This document shows positions 25,207 to 33,674 of a stretch of DNA of 49,481 nt, piece by piece. Under the pieces are notes generated by a model that was given only the letters and a program-made list of their open reading frames with translations, was not told where the DNA came from and made no database searches. Numbering within the stretch: position 1 is the stretch's first letter; each line of letters starts with the position of its first letter. Both the position numbers and the translations under genes were made by a program. The stretch comes from Bacteroidales bacterium (GTDB taxonomy: Bacteria; Bacteroidota; Bacteroidia; Bacteroidales; JAAYJT01), in the NCBI GenBank assembly GCA_014860575.1, contig JACZJK010000065.1, positions 1 through 49,481 of the forward strand, read 5' to 3'.

Positions 25207-26037
25207 TTATTTGTCCTTCAGCAATTCCTGCATTTCCTGCTGGACTTCTTTTGCAGCCTCGCGGGCTTTCTCAGCAAAATCTCTATGCTTTGAAGCAAAA
25301 ATGATGCTCCTTGAGGCATTCACAATCAGCCCTATCTCCTTATTCATCCCGTATTTAGCAACTTCTGCCAAGCTTCCGCCTTGCGCACCAACACCTGGAA
25401 CAAGCAAAAAGTGATCGGGAATTATGCGGCGGATTCCGCTAAGCATTGGAGCCTGTGTCGCACCTACCACATACATCATGTTATCGGGATTGCCCCAGCC
25501 AGCGCTTACCTGCAAAACATGCTCAAACACTTTTTCATTGTTATTGAAAACTTGTAACTGGAAATCATCTGCCCCCTTGTTTGAAGTGAGAGCCAACACA
25601 ATGGCCCATTTGCCAGGGTATTGAAGAAATGGAATTACTGAATCAGATCCCATGTAAGGCGCTACGGTGATGGCATCAAAGCCAAAGCCGTCCACATCGT
25701 CAAGAAAAGCTTTGGCGTATTGCAATGAAGTGTTTCCAATATCACCGCGTTTGGCGTCGGCAATGGCAAATACGTCAGGATAGTTTTCGCGGAGATAGGC
25801 AATGGTTTTTGCGAAGCTTGTCCAGCCTTTGATTCCCTGACTTTCGTAAAACGCAAGGTTGGGCTTGTAAGCGATGGCCAGATCGTGGGTGGCATCTATT
25901 ATTTGTTTATTGAACTCAAAAACGGGATCATCAAAACTTAATAAATGTTGAGGAATTTTAGCAGAATCAGTATCCAGCCCAACGCAGAGGAAGGATTTTT
26001 TCTTGTGGATTTGGGCAACGAGCTCTTTTCGGGTCAT
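25207..26037 (-). CDS. pyrF: Orotidine 5'-phosphate decarboxylase (type 2)
   Basis: Pyrimidine synthesis enzyme converting OMP to UMP. The 276-residue length and the sequence [12 protein letters not shown] (D94, K96, D99) place it in the longer subfamily 2, which is common in Bacteroidetes. The N-terminus FLCVGLDTD and the C-terminal [20 protein letters not shown] followed by [11 protein letters not shown] complete the phosphate-binding barrel. It is followed upstream on the same strand by prfA at a distance of 190 bases, so co-transcription with prfA is possible. Confidence 0.95.
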   Translation of the reverse strand: MTRKELVAQIHKKKSFLCVGLDTDSAKIPQHLLSFDDPVFEFNKQIIDATHDLAIAYKPNLAFYESQGIKGWTSFAKTIAYLRENYPDVFAIADAKRGDIGNTSLQYAKAFLDDVDGFGFDAITVAPYMGSDSVIPFLQYPGKWAIVLALTSNKGADDFQLQVFNNNEKVFEHVLQVSAGWGNPDNMMYVVGATQAPMLSGIRRIIPDHFLLVPGVGAQGGSLAEVAKYGMNKEIGLIVNASRSIIFASKHRDFAEKAREAAKEVQQEMQELLKDK

Positions 26038-26042
26038 AAATA

Positions 26043-26220
26043 GTTCAAATTCAAGATTTAAGATTCATAATTCAAGATTCAAAGTCCCGCATTAGCTAAA
26101 GGTTAAGATGGGTCTATTTCAAGTAATGTTGCTTATATTTTAGATTTTAAACCGTAATGCTAACACATAAACAATTAAACATCTAAACTCCTAAACTCTA
26201 TAAACCTCCTAAACTTTTAG
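26043..26220. repeat. Two word arrays between prfA and pyrF
   Basis: 26043-26085 carries TTCAAATTCAAGATT-type words. 26158-26220 carries CTAAACTCCTAAAC-type words (ACATCTAAACTCCTAAACTC). The second family recurs in the opposite orientation at 47150-47222. Confidence 0.65.
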
Positions 26221-26227
26221 CTCTTCA

Positions 26228-27298
26228 TCAAGCCACAGCTTCTTTCATTTTTTCAGCATTTTCGGCCAGTTGCAACGCATCAATCATATCCTGGATATCG
26301 CCGTCCATAAAAACAGGCAGGTTATAGATTGACATGCCGATGCGGTGATCTGTGACCCGGCCCTGTGCATAATTATAGGTTCTGATTTTAGCCGAGCGGT
26401 CGCCGGTTGAAACCATAGTGCGACGCTTTGAAGAAATCACGTCAAGATATTTCTGGTGCTCCATCTCGTAGATACGCGAACGCAAAACCGCGAGAGCCTT
26501 TTCATAATTCTTGATCTGCGATTTCTGATCCTGGCATTGAACAACAATATTGGTTGGCACATGGGTGAGCCTCACTGCAGAATAGGTTGTATTAACTGAC
26601 TGCCCGCCTGGCCCCGATGAGCAATAGGTATCTTTACGCACATCTTCCTGCCTGAGATCTATGTCAAACTCGTCGGCTTCAGGAAGTACGGCTATGGTTG
26701 CAGCGGATGTGTGAACACGTCCCTGTGTTTCGGTTTGTGGAACTCGCTGCACGCGGTGTACGCCTGATTCGTATTTCAACTGGCCGTAAACCTTTTCGCC
26801 GCTTACATTGGCAATAATTTCTTTGTAACCTCCGGCGGTTCCTTCTGCAAAATCGACGAGTTCTATTTTCCATCCTTTGGTTTCGCAATATTTTGTGTAC
26901 ATACGAAACAAATCGCCGGCAAAAATGCTGGCCTCATCGCCACCGGTACCGGCACGGATTTCAAGGATAGCGTTTTTGCTGTCCTCCGGATCGGCAGGAA
27001 GCAGCAGCACCTGGATTTCCTCTTCCAGGGTTTCTTTTTCGGCAAGAAGCTGGTTTATCTCGTCCTTGGCCATAGCCCGGAAGTCCTCATCTTTTTCTTT
27101 GTACATTACTTCCCTTGCCGAAGCCAGATCACTCTCAATCTTGCTATAACGAAGATACGCGTTCACAACTGCTTGCAAATCCTTGTAATCGCGGTTCAAC
27201 TTCACATAACGCTTCATATCGCTCATAATACCGGGGTCGTTGAGCTGTTGCTCAATTTCTTTCCACCGGTTATATAATGCTTCTAATTTCTGTAACAT
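26228..27298 (-). CDS. prfA: Peptide chain release factor 1
   Basis: A 356-residue class I release factor. The GGQ motif that triggers peptide release is at 231-233 in SSGPGGQSVNTT. The PxT stop-codon motif reads PQT at 187-189 (RVQRVPQTETQGRVHTSA), which identifies RF1 (UAA/UAG) rather than RF2. The N-terminal coiled region is intact. A TACCTTTG box lies at 27323-27330, upstream of the start codon. The usual companion gene for the RF1 methyltransferase (prmC) is not adjacent. Confidence 0.97.
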   Translation of the reverse strand: MLQKLEALYNRWKEIEQQLNDPGIMSDMKRYVKLNRDYKDLQAVVNAYLRYSKIESDLASAREVMYKEKDEDFRAMAKDEINQLLAEKETLEEEIQVLLLPADPEDSKNAILEIRAGTGGDEASIFAGDLFRMYTKYCETKGWKIELVDFAEGTAGGYKEIIANVSGEKVYGQLKYESGVHRVQRVPQTETQGRVHTSAATIAVLPEADEFDIDLRQEDVRKDTYCSSGPGGQSVNTTYSAVRLTHVPTNIVVQCQDQKSQIKNYEKALAVLRSRIYEMEHQKYLDVISSKRRTMVSTGDRSAKIRTYNYAQGRVTDHRIGMSIYNLPVFMDGDIQDMIDALQLAENAEKMKEAVA

Positions 27299-27322
27299 TT
27301 TTATATGATCTTAAATCGGGTG

Positions 27323-27330
27323 CAAAGGTA
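27323..27330 (-). promoter_or_regulatory. Candidate -7 box for prfA
   Basis: Minus-strand TACCTTTG matches TAnnTTTG, 25 bases before the ATG. No TTG lies at 19-20 bases upstream. Confidence 0.45.
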
Positions 27331-27403
27331 GAGGTTTTTCTCTACTCAGAGGCCAAGAGAATGGAAGTGTTCGGACATGTTGTGAGCACAATTTTTGGTT
27401 GAC

Positions 27404-27460
27404 CCGAAACCAGCAGTTCCATTATTCGCCAGGCGATGACAGGACTGACAATCAACTTAA
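27404..27460. repeat. Left copy of hairpin-forming direct repeat
   Basis: Shares a 45-base core with the copy at 28248-28307. CAGTTC (27414-27419) can pair with GGACTG (27442-27447), enclosing TCGCCAGGCGA. It lies upstream of the toxin-antitoxin pair. Confidence 0.65.
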
Positions 27461-27581
27461 TTATTGTGATTCATGTCCTGAAAATTACATTTTGTAGTTT
27501 AGTCTGCCTTTTTCTAATTAATAAAATGGCAGATAGTAGTTTCTTAGTAAAGATGTACATTTGTATTTCTTAATGTTATAG

Positions 27582-27842
27582 ATGTTCAAAACAATGACGA
27601 CAGCAGCAAAAATAAGAAATCAGATTCTTAAAAAAATCAAGCAAATCCCTGAAGAACATCTTACAAGGATTGATAAGTATCTGAAAAAATTGGAATCCGG
27701 GAATACAAGAAAGAAAAGAATACTTTCTTATGCTGGAGCGTTGAAAGACTTGGATGACGATGTGCTTCATCAATTTACCAATGAATTAAGTGCCAGAAGA
27801 AAGAAGAATACCCGTAGAACCAATGAAACGAGCGCTGATTGA
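27582..27842 (+). CDS. Antitoxin-like protein of PIN-toxin pair
   Basis: An 86-residue charged protein (basic and acidic helices) whose C-terminal part RILSYAGALKDLDDDVLHQF is like the antitoxins found before PIN-domain toxins in Bacteroidetes, where an 'ILSYAG.WKDLD' tail binds the toxin. It has no recognisable DNA-binding fold by eye. Its last 20 bases overlap the start of the PIN gene in another frame, the usual arrangement of such pairs. An ATG at 27594 would give a protein four residues shorter and is an equally good start. Confidence 0.72.
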   Translation: MFKTMTTAAKIRNQILKKIKQIPEEHLTRIDKYLKKLESGNTRKKRILSYAGALKDLDDDVLHQFTNELSARRKKNTRRTNETSAD

Positions 27843-28227
27843 TACGGACATCTTGTCCTATTACTTTAAGGGTAACCCAAAAGTAATTGATCATTTTGAA
27901 GCTAACCTTGAGCATTTCGATTTCATAGAAATCAGTTTGATAACCTATTATGAAATTGCAAGCGGTTTGCTTGCAAAGAAGGCTTTCAAGCTGTTGGAAT
28001 CTTTTGAGCAGTTTGTAAATGACAACAAAATCATCCCATTGACTCAAAAATCATCTAGGATTTCTGCAGAATTATATTCCTCGCTTCGGCAAACTGGTAA
28101 TATTATAGATGATATTGATTTGCTGATTGCAGGTGTCGCTATTGAAAATGAATTGACACTTGTTACTAACAATCATAAGTACTTTAGCAGAATTCCGAAC
28201 TTAAATATTGAGAACTGGACCCAGTAA
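27823..28227 (+). CDS. PIN-domain ribonuclease toxin (VapC-like)
   Basis: This 134-residue protein starts MKRALIDTDILSYYF, with catalytic acids D7 and D9, continues with the conserved glutamate in ITYYEIASGL and ends with DIDLLIAGVAIENELTLVTNNHKYFSRI, holding the second acidic pair of the PIN fold. VapC-like toxins are metal-dependent RNases that cleave tRNA or rRNA. I chose the ATG at 27823 over an upstream frame opening at 27790 because it gives the typical PIN start and overlaps the antitoxin by 20 bases. Which RNA it cuts cannot be read from the sequence. Confidence 0.88.
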   Translation: MKRALIDTDILSYYFKGNPKVIDHFEANLEHFDFIEISLITYYEIASGLLAKKAFKLLESFEQFVNDNKIIPLTQKSSRISAELYSSLRQTGNIIDDIDLLIAGVAIENELTLVTNNHKYFSRIPNLNIENWTQ

Positions 28228-28247
28228 CCAATTTGGAGAAGGGTGCC

Positions 28248-28307
28248 CCGGAAACCAAGCAGCCCCATCATACGCAAGGCGATGACAGGGCTGCAAACCA
28301 ACCAACT
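28248..28307. repeat. Right copy of hairpin-forming direct repeat
   Basis: CAGCCC (28260-28265) pairs perfectly with GGGCTG (28288-28293) around CATCATACGCAAGGCGATGACA. The same element occurs at 27404-27460 with compensating changes in the stem (CAGTTC/GGACTG). It starts 20 bases after the PIN stop. Confidence 0.65.
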
Positions 28308-28358
28308 TACGGAGTATTATCTACTGATTGTTATAATCTTGAAATCAGCTATTCACTG

Positions 28359-28398
28359 TTGTAGGTAGACTGCCACTGCCACTGCCTCCTGCCACTTT
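28359..28398. repeat. ACTGCC word array after NuoE-like gene
   Basis: ACTGCCACTGCCACTGCCTCCTGCCACT-type words fill the gap just downstream of the minus-strand NuoE-like stop. No canonical terminator hairpin is seen here. Confidence 0.5.
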
Positions 28399-28881
28399 CT
28401 ACTCGTATTCTTTCAAAATATCCTTCACCCCTTCCGGTGAAACGCGGCCATAGGTTTTTTCTCCTATGAGCACTACAGGTGCGAGGCCGCAGGCACCAAC
28501 GCAACGCAGACAACTGAGCGAGAACTTGCCATCGGGTGAGGTTTCACCCACTTTGATGTTGAGCCTTTTCTTGAACTCATCCAATACTTTTTCGGCGCCA
28601 CGCACATAGCAAGCGGTACCGGTGCAGATAGAAATCGGATGTTTGCCCTTTGGGGTCATGGTGAAGAAAGAGTAGAAGGTGACCACTCCATAAACCTTAG
28701 CCACTGAAACATTTAATTCGCGTGCGACTACCTCCTGGACCTCGGCTGGCAAATAACCAAAAATACCCTGGGCCTTATGTAGCACGTTGATGAGTTCGCC
28801 GGCTTCATTATTGAAATCACGGCAAACCTGTGTTAGTTGCTCAACGTCTTTTTCTTTGAGTTTAACTTTTATTGAAGTCAT
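28399..28881 (-). CDS. NuoE/HndA-like [2Fe-2S] hydrogenase subunit
   Basis: A 160-residue thioredoxin-like [2Fe-2S] protein. The four ligand cysteines are C86 and C91 (CTGTAC) and C127 and C131 (CVGAC) in the NuoE pattern Cys-x4-Cys ... Cys-x3-Cys. In NADH-dependent and electron-bifurcating trimeric hydrogenases this subunit (HydC or HndA) passes electrons between the flavin subunit and other clusters. It is the last gene of the ten-gene operon, 110 bases after the HydA stop, with a word array in between. It is similar in design to the NuoE-like gene at 40323, showing that the operons carry paralogous sets. Confidence 0.9.
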   Translation of the reverse strand: MTSIKVKLKEKDVEQLTQVCRDFNNEAGELINVLHKAQGIFGYLPAEVQEVVARELNVSVAKVYGVVTFYSFFTMTPKGKHPISICTGTACYVRGAEKVLDEFKKRLNIKVGETSPDGKFSLSCLRCVGACGLAPVVLIGEKTYGRVSPEGVKDILKEYE

Positions 28882-28911
28882 GTCTTTTGTTTGATAATTA
28901 TAATTTGATCA

Positions 28912-28990
28912 TTTATCTATAATTCCCGATTGACGATTTCCGATTTCGGATTTCCTTGGAATTTGGAATTTGGGACTTGAGACTTGGGTC
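28912..28990. repeat. ATTTCCGATT word array between HydA and NuoE-like genes
   Basis: CGATTTCCGATTTCGGATTTCC and GGAATTTGGAATTTGGGA-type words fill most of the 110-base gap inside the operon. Confidence 0.55.
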
Positions 28991-28991
28991 T

Positions 28992-30767
28992 TTACTCCTC
29001 GATCTCAATCGGTTTCTTACTCTTATCAAAATAAATCGTGTGCAGCAGGTGATGCGATTTTTCGCCGAGCGGTTTGCCAAGAAACTCTTCATACAACTTA
29101 ATGATGGATGGGTTCTCATGCGATTTACGTATGGGCTTATCACTGTCTTCCTGGTAAATGGCTTTCTGCCTTGCTTTCAGTATGGATGAATCACCGTGGT
29201 GCAGGGGCTGGCCTCCGCCACCGATACAACCTCCCGGGCAGGCCATGATTTCAATGGCATGGTACTGACTCTTGCCTGCTCTGATGTCTTCAAGCAGTTT
29301 GCGTGCGTTGCCCAATCCGTGTGCAATCCCAATGTTGAGTTCTAAACCATCAAAATCAACCTTAGCTGAACGGATACCTTCCATGCCGCGCAATTGTTTA
29401 AAATCAACTTTTTTGAGCTTCTTGCCTGTTTGCAGTTCATAAGCGCTGCGGGTGGCAGCTTCAATAACACCGCCAGTGGTTCCGAAAATAACGGCGGCGC
29501 CAGTGGATTCTCCCATTGGTGTGTCAAATTCTTCATCTGGCAGTTTGTTGAAGTTGATGTTGGCGCGTTTTATCAAATTGGCCAGCTCGCGGGTCGAAAG
29601 GGCATAATCCACATCGGGATTTCCGTTTACGCTGAATTCATCGCGGGTGCATTCGTATTTCTTAGCCACGCAGGGCATGATAGAAACCACGACCAGGTTT
29701 TCGCGCTTCACGTTAATTTTCTCAGCAAAGTAGGTCTTGGCTATAGCACCAAACATTTGTTGAGGTGAGCGTGCCGTTGACGGAATATCAATCATATCAG
29801 GGAAATGGTGTTCAAAAAAGTTCACCCAACCCGGGCAGCAAGACGTCAGCATTGGAAGTTTCACTTCTTTGTCGCCGTTCAGATATTTTGTGAGTCGATC
29901 CAATAGTTCCGCGCCTTCTTCCATGATGGTGAGGTCGGCGGCAAAATCGGTGTCAAAAACATAGTCAAAACCAAGACGGCGCAATGAAGCTACCATTTTC
30001 CCGGTTACCAGCGTGCCAGGTTCCATTCCAAATTCTTCGCCCAAGGCTGCGCGAACTGCCGGAGCGGTTTGCACGATGACGGTCTTTGTAGGGTCGGCAA
30101 GATGGTGAATAACCTGGTTGGTGTGATCCACTTCGGTTAAAGCAGCGGTGGGACATACGGCTACACATTGTCCGCAATAAGTGCATTCGCTGTGGTCGAG
30201 GTTGCGTTCGAAAGCCGGTGCTACAACCGACATAAATCCACGGTTAATGGCCGAGAGCACACCTACAGTTTGCACTTCGTTGCACATGGTTTCGCAGCGG
30301 CGACACATGATACATTTATCCACATCGCGAATAATTGCAGGCGAAGTATCTTCCTTATACGTGCTTTGTTCACCTTTGTAAGGGATTTCGCGGATACCCA
30401 TTTTGATAGCCATGTGCTGCAGATCGCAGGTGCCTGACTTCGCACAAACAAGGCATTCAAATGGGTGATCGGATAAAATCAACTCCATTACGGTTTTGCG
30501 GGCATTCAGCACCCTGATATTGTGGGTTTGCACTTCCATGTCTTCCGCACATTCGGTGGCGCAGGCAGGAGCCAGGTTGCGGCGGCCTTTCACATCCACC
30601 ACGCAAATACGGCAACCTCCGGGTTTGTGTTCAATATTCATGTCGCCGAGGTGCATGTAGCAAAGAGTCGGAATTTCAATATCAATCTGCTTAGCAGCTT
30701 TCAGGATTGTGGTTCCTTTTTCGACCTCAACAATTGTATTATCTATATTCAGTTTTATTTTTTCCAT
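28992..30767 (-). CDS. hydA: [FeFe]-hydrogenase catalytic subunit (HydA/HndD)
   Basis: A 591-residue catalytic subunit. Domains in order: N-terminal [2Fe-2S] (C36, C52, C55, C69), a His-Cys3 [4Fe-4S] motif (H101, C105, C108, C114), two [4Fe-4S] clusters (CIMCRRCETMC and CTYCGQCVAVC) and the H-cluster domain. The motifs are L1 TSCCPGW (C310, ligand C311), L2 MPCVAKKYE (C366) and L3 MACPGGCIGGGGQP (C510, C514), all intact, followed by the C-terminal small-subunit-like domain (RKSHENPSIIKLYEEFLG). With HydB and the NuoE-like protein it should form an NADH-linked hydrogenase. A GGAGGA ribosome-binding site precedes it. Confidence 0.96.
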   Translation of the reverse strand: MEKIKLNIDNTIVEVEKGTTILKAAKQIDIEIPTLCYMHLGDMNIEHKPGGCRICVVDVKGRRNLAPACATECAEDMEVQTHNIRVLNARKTVMELILSDHPFECLVCAKSGTCDLQHMAIKMGIREIPYKGEQSTYKEDTSPAIIRDVDKCIMCRRCETMCNEVQTVGVLSAINRGFMSVVAPAFERNLDHSECTYCGQCVAVCPTAALTEVDHTNQVIHHLADPTKTVIVQTAPAVRAALGEEFGMEPGTLVTGKMVASLRRLGFDYVFDTDFAADLTIMEEGAELLDRLTKYLNGDKEVKLPMLTSCCPGWVNFFEHHFPDMIDIPSTARSPQQMFGAIAKTYFAEKINVKRENLVVVSIMPCVAKKYECTRDEFSVNGNPDVDYALSTRELANLIKRANINFNKLPDEEFDTPMGESTGAAVIFGTTGGVIEAATRSAYELQTGKKLKKVDFKQLRGMEGIRSAKVDFDGLELNIGIAHGLGNARKLLEDIRAGKSQYHAIEIMACPGGCIGGGGQPLHHGDSSILKARQKAIYQEDSDKPIRKSHENPSIIKLYEEFLGKPLGEKSHHLLHTIYFDKSKKPIEIEE

Positions 30768-30782
30768 TTTACTTCCTCCGGT

Positions 30783-32576
30783 TTAAATCACGCGTATGGC
30801 GTCAAACTTACATTTCTCCTCACAAGCGCCGCATTTTATACACAGGCTCTGATCAATAAAGTGAACCTTTTTGCGTTCGCCACTGATACAGTTTACTGGA
30901 CAGTTACGGGCGCAGGCGGTGCATCCGACACAGTTTTCAGGAACCACCTCGTAACGAAGCAAGGCCTTACACTGGCTGGCGTGACATTTATGATCCTGTA
31001 CGTGGGCAAGGTATTCTTCCCAGAAATTATCCATGGTTGAGAGCACCGGGTTCGGAGAGGTTTGACCCAAACCGCAGAGTGAGGTATCTTTAATGACAAC
31101 ACTGAGGTTGCGTAATTTTTGAAGATCATCCATTGTTCCCTTACCCTGGGTAATGGTTTCAAGCATTTCATACAAACGCTTATTACCGATCCGGCAAGGC
31201 GAACACTTTCCGCAGCTTTCTTCCACGGTAAATTCGAGATAGAACTTGGCCATCGCAACCATACAGTCGTCTTCGTCCATGACAATCATACCGCCCGATC
31301 CCATCATTGATCCGTTGGCAATCAGGTTGTCAAAATCAATGGGCGTGTCAAGATGTTTCTCAGTTAAACAGCCACCCGACGGGCCACCTGTTTGAACCGC
31401 TTTGAATTTCTTGCCGTTCTTTATGCCTCCGCCAATTTCAAAAATCACTTCACGCAAGGTAGTTCCCATAGGAACTTCAATCAAACCAACGTTGTTGATT
31501 TTTCCTGCGAGTGCGAAAACCTTGGTTCCTTTTGATTTCTCGGTTCCTATGCTAGCATACCATTTTGCGCCTTTGTTGAAAATGGCAGGAATATTGGCAA
31601 AAGTTTCAACGTTGTTTACATTGGTGGGCTTGCCAAGGTAGCCATGTTCGGATGGGAAAGGCGGTTTAAAGGTAGGTTCGCCACGATGGCCTTCCATTGA
31701 ATGGATAAGCGCTGTTTCTTCACCGCAAACGAATGCTCCTGCACCATAACGGATTTCCAGATCAAAGTCAAAACCGGTTCCCAAAATATCCTTGCCTAAC
31801 AGGCCATATTCACGTGCCTGGTTGATGGCGATTTTCAAGCGTTCGATGGCCAGTGGATATTCAGCGCGAATATATACCAGGCCTTTGGTTGCACCGATGC
31901 AGTAACCACAAATGGCCATGGCTTCTAGTACGCTGTGAGGGTCGCCTTCCAGGATGGAACGGTCCATGAATGCTCCGGGGTCGCCTTCATCGGCATTGCA
32001 GACAACATATTTCTGGTGGGCTTGCACCTTGTTGGTGATTTGCCATTTGAGGCCGGTTGGGAAACCGCCACCGCCGCGTCCACGCAAGCCTGAGTCCATG
32101 ATTTCCTGTATTGCCTGTTCCGGCGTCATTTCACTGAGTACTTTGCCGAGGGCTTCGTAACCTTCGCGACCAATGTACTCGTCAATGTTTTCGGGGTTGA
32201 TGAAACCGCAATTGCGTAAAGCAATACGCAATTGTTTCTGGTAAAAACCCATGTGCTTTGAATCGCTGATATGCTCTTTCTTTACGGGGTCGGTATAAAG
32301 CAAGCGCTCAACCTTACGGCCCTTAAGTGCATGCTCGGCAACGATTTCGCCGGCATCTTCGGGTTTTACTTCTGTGTAGAAAGTATTATCGGGGATGATC
32401 TTTACAATAGGCCCTTTTTCGCAGAACCCAAAGCAGCCGGTGCCAATTACCTGTACTTCGTCGGCCAGGTCCCTGCTTGCAACTTCCTTTTTAAGGTTGC
32501 TGAGCAGCAGATCACTCTGTGAAGCATGGCAGCCGGTTCCTGCGCAAACGAGCATGTGCATTTTGTATTTTGCCAT
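30783..32576 (-). CDS. hydB: NADH-binding hydrogenase subunit HydB (NuoF-like)
   Basis: A 597-residue subunit built from an N-terminal thioredoxin-like [2Fe-2S] domain (C11, C16 and the GTGCFGFCE pair), a NuoF core with FMN and NADH sites (GRGGGGFPTGLKW, CNADEGDPGAFMDR), a [4Fe-4S] site (CGKCSPCRIG), and a C-terminal ferredoxin domain with two [4Fe-4S] clusters (CVGCTACARNCP and CIKCGACEEKC). This full layout is that of the flavin subunit in NADH-dependent and electron-bifurcating [FeFe]-hydrogenases. Whether it bifurcates with ferredoxin or only uses NADH cannot be read from sequence. It follows the HndB-like gene after 18 bases and has a GGAGGA ribosome-binding site. Confidence 0.95.
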   Translation of the reverse strand: MAKYKMHMLVCAGTGCHASQSDLLLSNLKKEVASRDLADEVQVIGTGCFGFCEKGPIVKIIPDNTFYTEVKPEDAGEIVAEHALKGRKVERLLYTDPVKKEHISDSKHMGFYQKQLRIALRNCGFINPENIDEYIGREGYEALGKVLSEMTPEQAIQEIMDSGLRGRGGGGFPTGLKWQITNKVQAHQKYVVCNADEGDPGAFMDRSILEGDPHSVLEAMAICGYCIGATKGLVYIRAEYPLAIERLKIAINQAREYGLLGKDILGTGFDFDLEIRYGAGAFVCGEETALIHSMEGHRGEPTFKPPFPSEHGYLGKPTNVNNVETFANIPAIFNKGAKWYASIGTEKSKGTKVFALAGKINNVGLIEVPMGTTLREVIFEIGGGIKNGKKFKAVQTGGPSGGCLTEKHLDTPIDFDNLIANGSMMGSGGMIVMDEDDCMVAMAKFYLEFTVEESCGKCSPCRIGNKRLYEMLETITQGKGTMDDLQKLRNLSVVIKDTSLCGLGQTSPNPVLSTMDNFWEEYLAHVQDHKCHASQCKALLRYEVVPENCVGCTACARNCPVNCISGERKKVHFIDQSLCIKCGACEEKCKFDAIRVI

Positions 32577-32594
32577 TCTTTTTTCCTCCGCTTG

Positions 32595-32990
32595 TTATTC
32601 GTCAATGGTTTGATAGTTTACGGGAATGATACCCTCGAGCAGTTCACCGTTTTTTATATATTTTTCAATGATTTCGTCGGCTTTGTTCAGATCAACAAAA
32701 CCGAATACAATGGGGTCTTTACCCGGAACCTTAACTTCCAGGGTAGGCTCGGCATAACAGTAGCCCATGCAGCCGGTTTGTGTGACCACGGCGTCAATGT
32801 TGCGTTTCTCAAACGAGTCAATCATAAACTCCATAACATCTTTGGCGCCGGATGCGATGCCGCAGGTGGCCATGGCTACCTTTACCTGTACTCTTTCGTC
32901 GGGGCTGTCGCTCCTTTCCCTGAGCGTGATTTTTAACCGTACTTCATCTCTCATTTTTTTGAGATCGGCCAGTGATTTGATTTTAGACAT
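32595..32990 (-). CDS. HndB-like [2Fe-2S] thioredoxin-fold protein
   Basis: A 131-residue protein resembling the HndB subunit of NADP-reducing hydrogenases: thioredoxin-like fold with a first cysteine in AMATCGIASGAKD and a second pair in QTGCMGYCYAEP. The N-terminus is a Lys-rich helix (KSLADLKKMRDEV). Only three of the expected cysteines are obvious, as is common in HndB. It is encoded directly before HydB and after the second GHKL ATPase and a 136-base gap filled by word repeats. Its exact role in the enzyme is not settled for the family. Confidence 0.88.
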   Translation of the reverse strand: MSKIKSLADLKKMRDEVRLKITLRERSDSPDERVQVKVAMATCGIASGAKDVMEFMIDSFEKRNIDAVVTQTGCMGYCYAEPTLEVKVPGKDPIVFGFVDLNKADEIIEKYIKNGELLEGIIPVNYQTIDE

Positions 32991-33004
32991 ATTTTTTCTC
33001 TTTT

Positions 33005-33125
33005 GTGTTTATTGTGATGCTGTGTTGCTGTGATGCTGTTATACTGTGATGCTGTAGTTGACTGGTTAATTAGTTAATTTGTTGTTTGGTATTTCGGTTT
33101 TGAATTTTAATTTTAAATTTTGAAT
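33005..33125. repeat. TGTGATGCTGT word array within the hydrogenase operon
   Basis: GATGCTGTGTTGCTGTGATG-type words (33013-33057), then GGTTAATTAGTTAATTTG and TTTTAATTTTAAATTTTG words fill the gap between the second GHKL ATPase and the HndB-like gene. No gene and no terminator are seen. Confidence 0.6.
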
Positions 33126-33674
33126 TTATTTAAGGGCTTTTATTTCTTCAAGATTTTCGTTGAGCATCTCTTTTAAAAATTTTCTTACTTCCGGTTCATC
33201 AATTGAAACCCCTTCAAGTTCGGCTTTGATCTCGCGAGTGTCAAATACATACCCTCCTGTTTTTGAGCGGTGAAGGTATGAAAAATCGAGATCAGGATTG
33301 GCTGTGACAAGCAGAATTATTACTCCTGAAATGTCACCCCAGGGAGGCAGGTCAATATGATCGGCAGCAAACATCGCCTTTACTTCTGTGCCTTTTCCCG
33401 GTTCGGACTGAATTGATAAACTGCCACCAGTTTGTTCTGCATTTTGCTTTAGAAGCGGCAGTCCCAAACCTACTTTTCTGGTTGTACGCGAAGTCACATA
33501 CGCATCGGTTACATTTGCCAGCATTTCTGCCGGAATGCCTTTGCCATTGTCCCTGATATTAATCTCAATTAAATCTCCAGAAACGTTCTCATTGATATTT
33601 ATTTCAATGAGTTTGGCTCCGGCAGTAATTGAGTTCTGCACAATATCGAGAATATGTAAGGCCAGGTCTTTCAT
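33126..33674 (-). CDS. GHKL ATPase-domain protein (second of operon)
   Basis: A 182-residue protein with a histidine-kinase-type ATP-binding domain: the N box in HILDIVQNSITAGAK, G1 DNGKGIP and G2 GLGLPLLKQNAEQTGG are present, but there is no dimerisation/histidine-acceptor domain, so it is not a classical sensor kinase. It resembles kinase-like or anti-sigma ATPases that act on other proteins. I set the start at the ATG at 33674, which overlaps the stop of the PHP gene (ATGA), a sign of coupled translation. A longer frame running to 33749 overlaps the PHP gene and is unlikely. Confidence 0.85.
   Translation of the reverse strand: MKDLALHILDIVQNSITAGAKLIEININENVSGDLIEINIRDNGKGIPAEMLANVTDAYVTSRTTRKVGLGLPLLKQNAEQTGGSLSIQSEPGKGTEVKAMFAADHIDLPPWGDISGVIILLVTANPDLDFSYLHRSKTGGYVFDTREIKAELEGVSIDEPEVRKFLKEMLNENLEEIKALK

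Noticed and set aside
27402-28310. An integron-type attC pair flanking the toxin-antitoxin genes
   Set aside because: The repeats have a hairpin but lack the R' and R'' core GTTRRRY/RYYYAAC sites, and there is no integron integrase nearby.
30165-30437. Frameshift or pseudogene in hydA near the FeS motifs
   Set aside because: The hydA frame is open over its whole length with all motifs in order.
29394-31040. Plus-strand frames of 120-170 codons opposite the hydrogenase genes
   Set aside because: They lie wholly antisense to hydA and hydB, with cysteine-rich regions explained by the hydrogenase codons.
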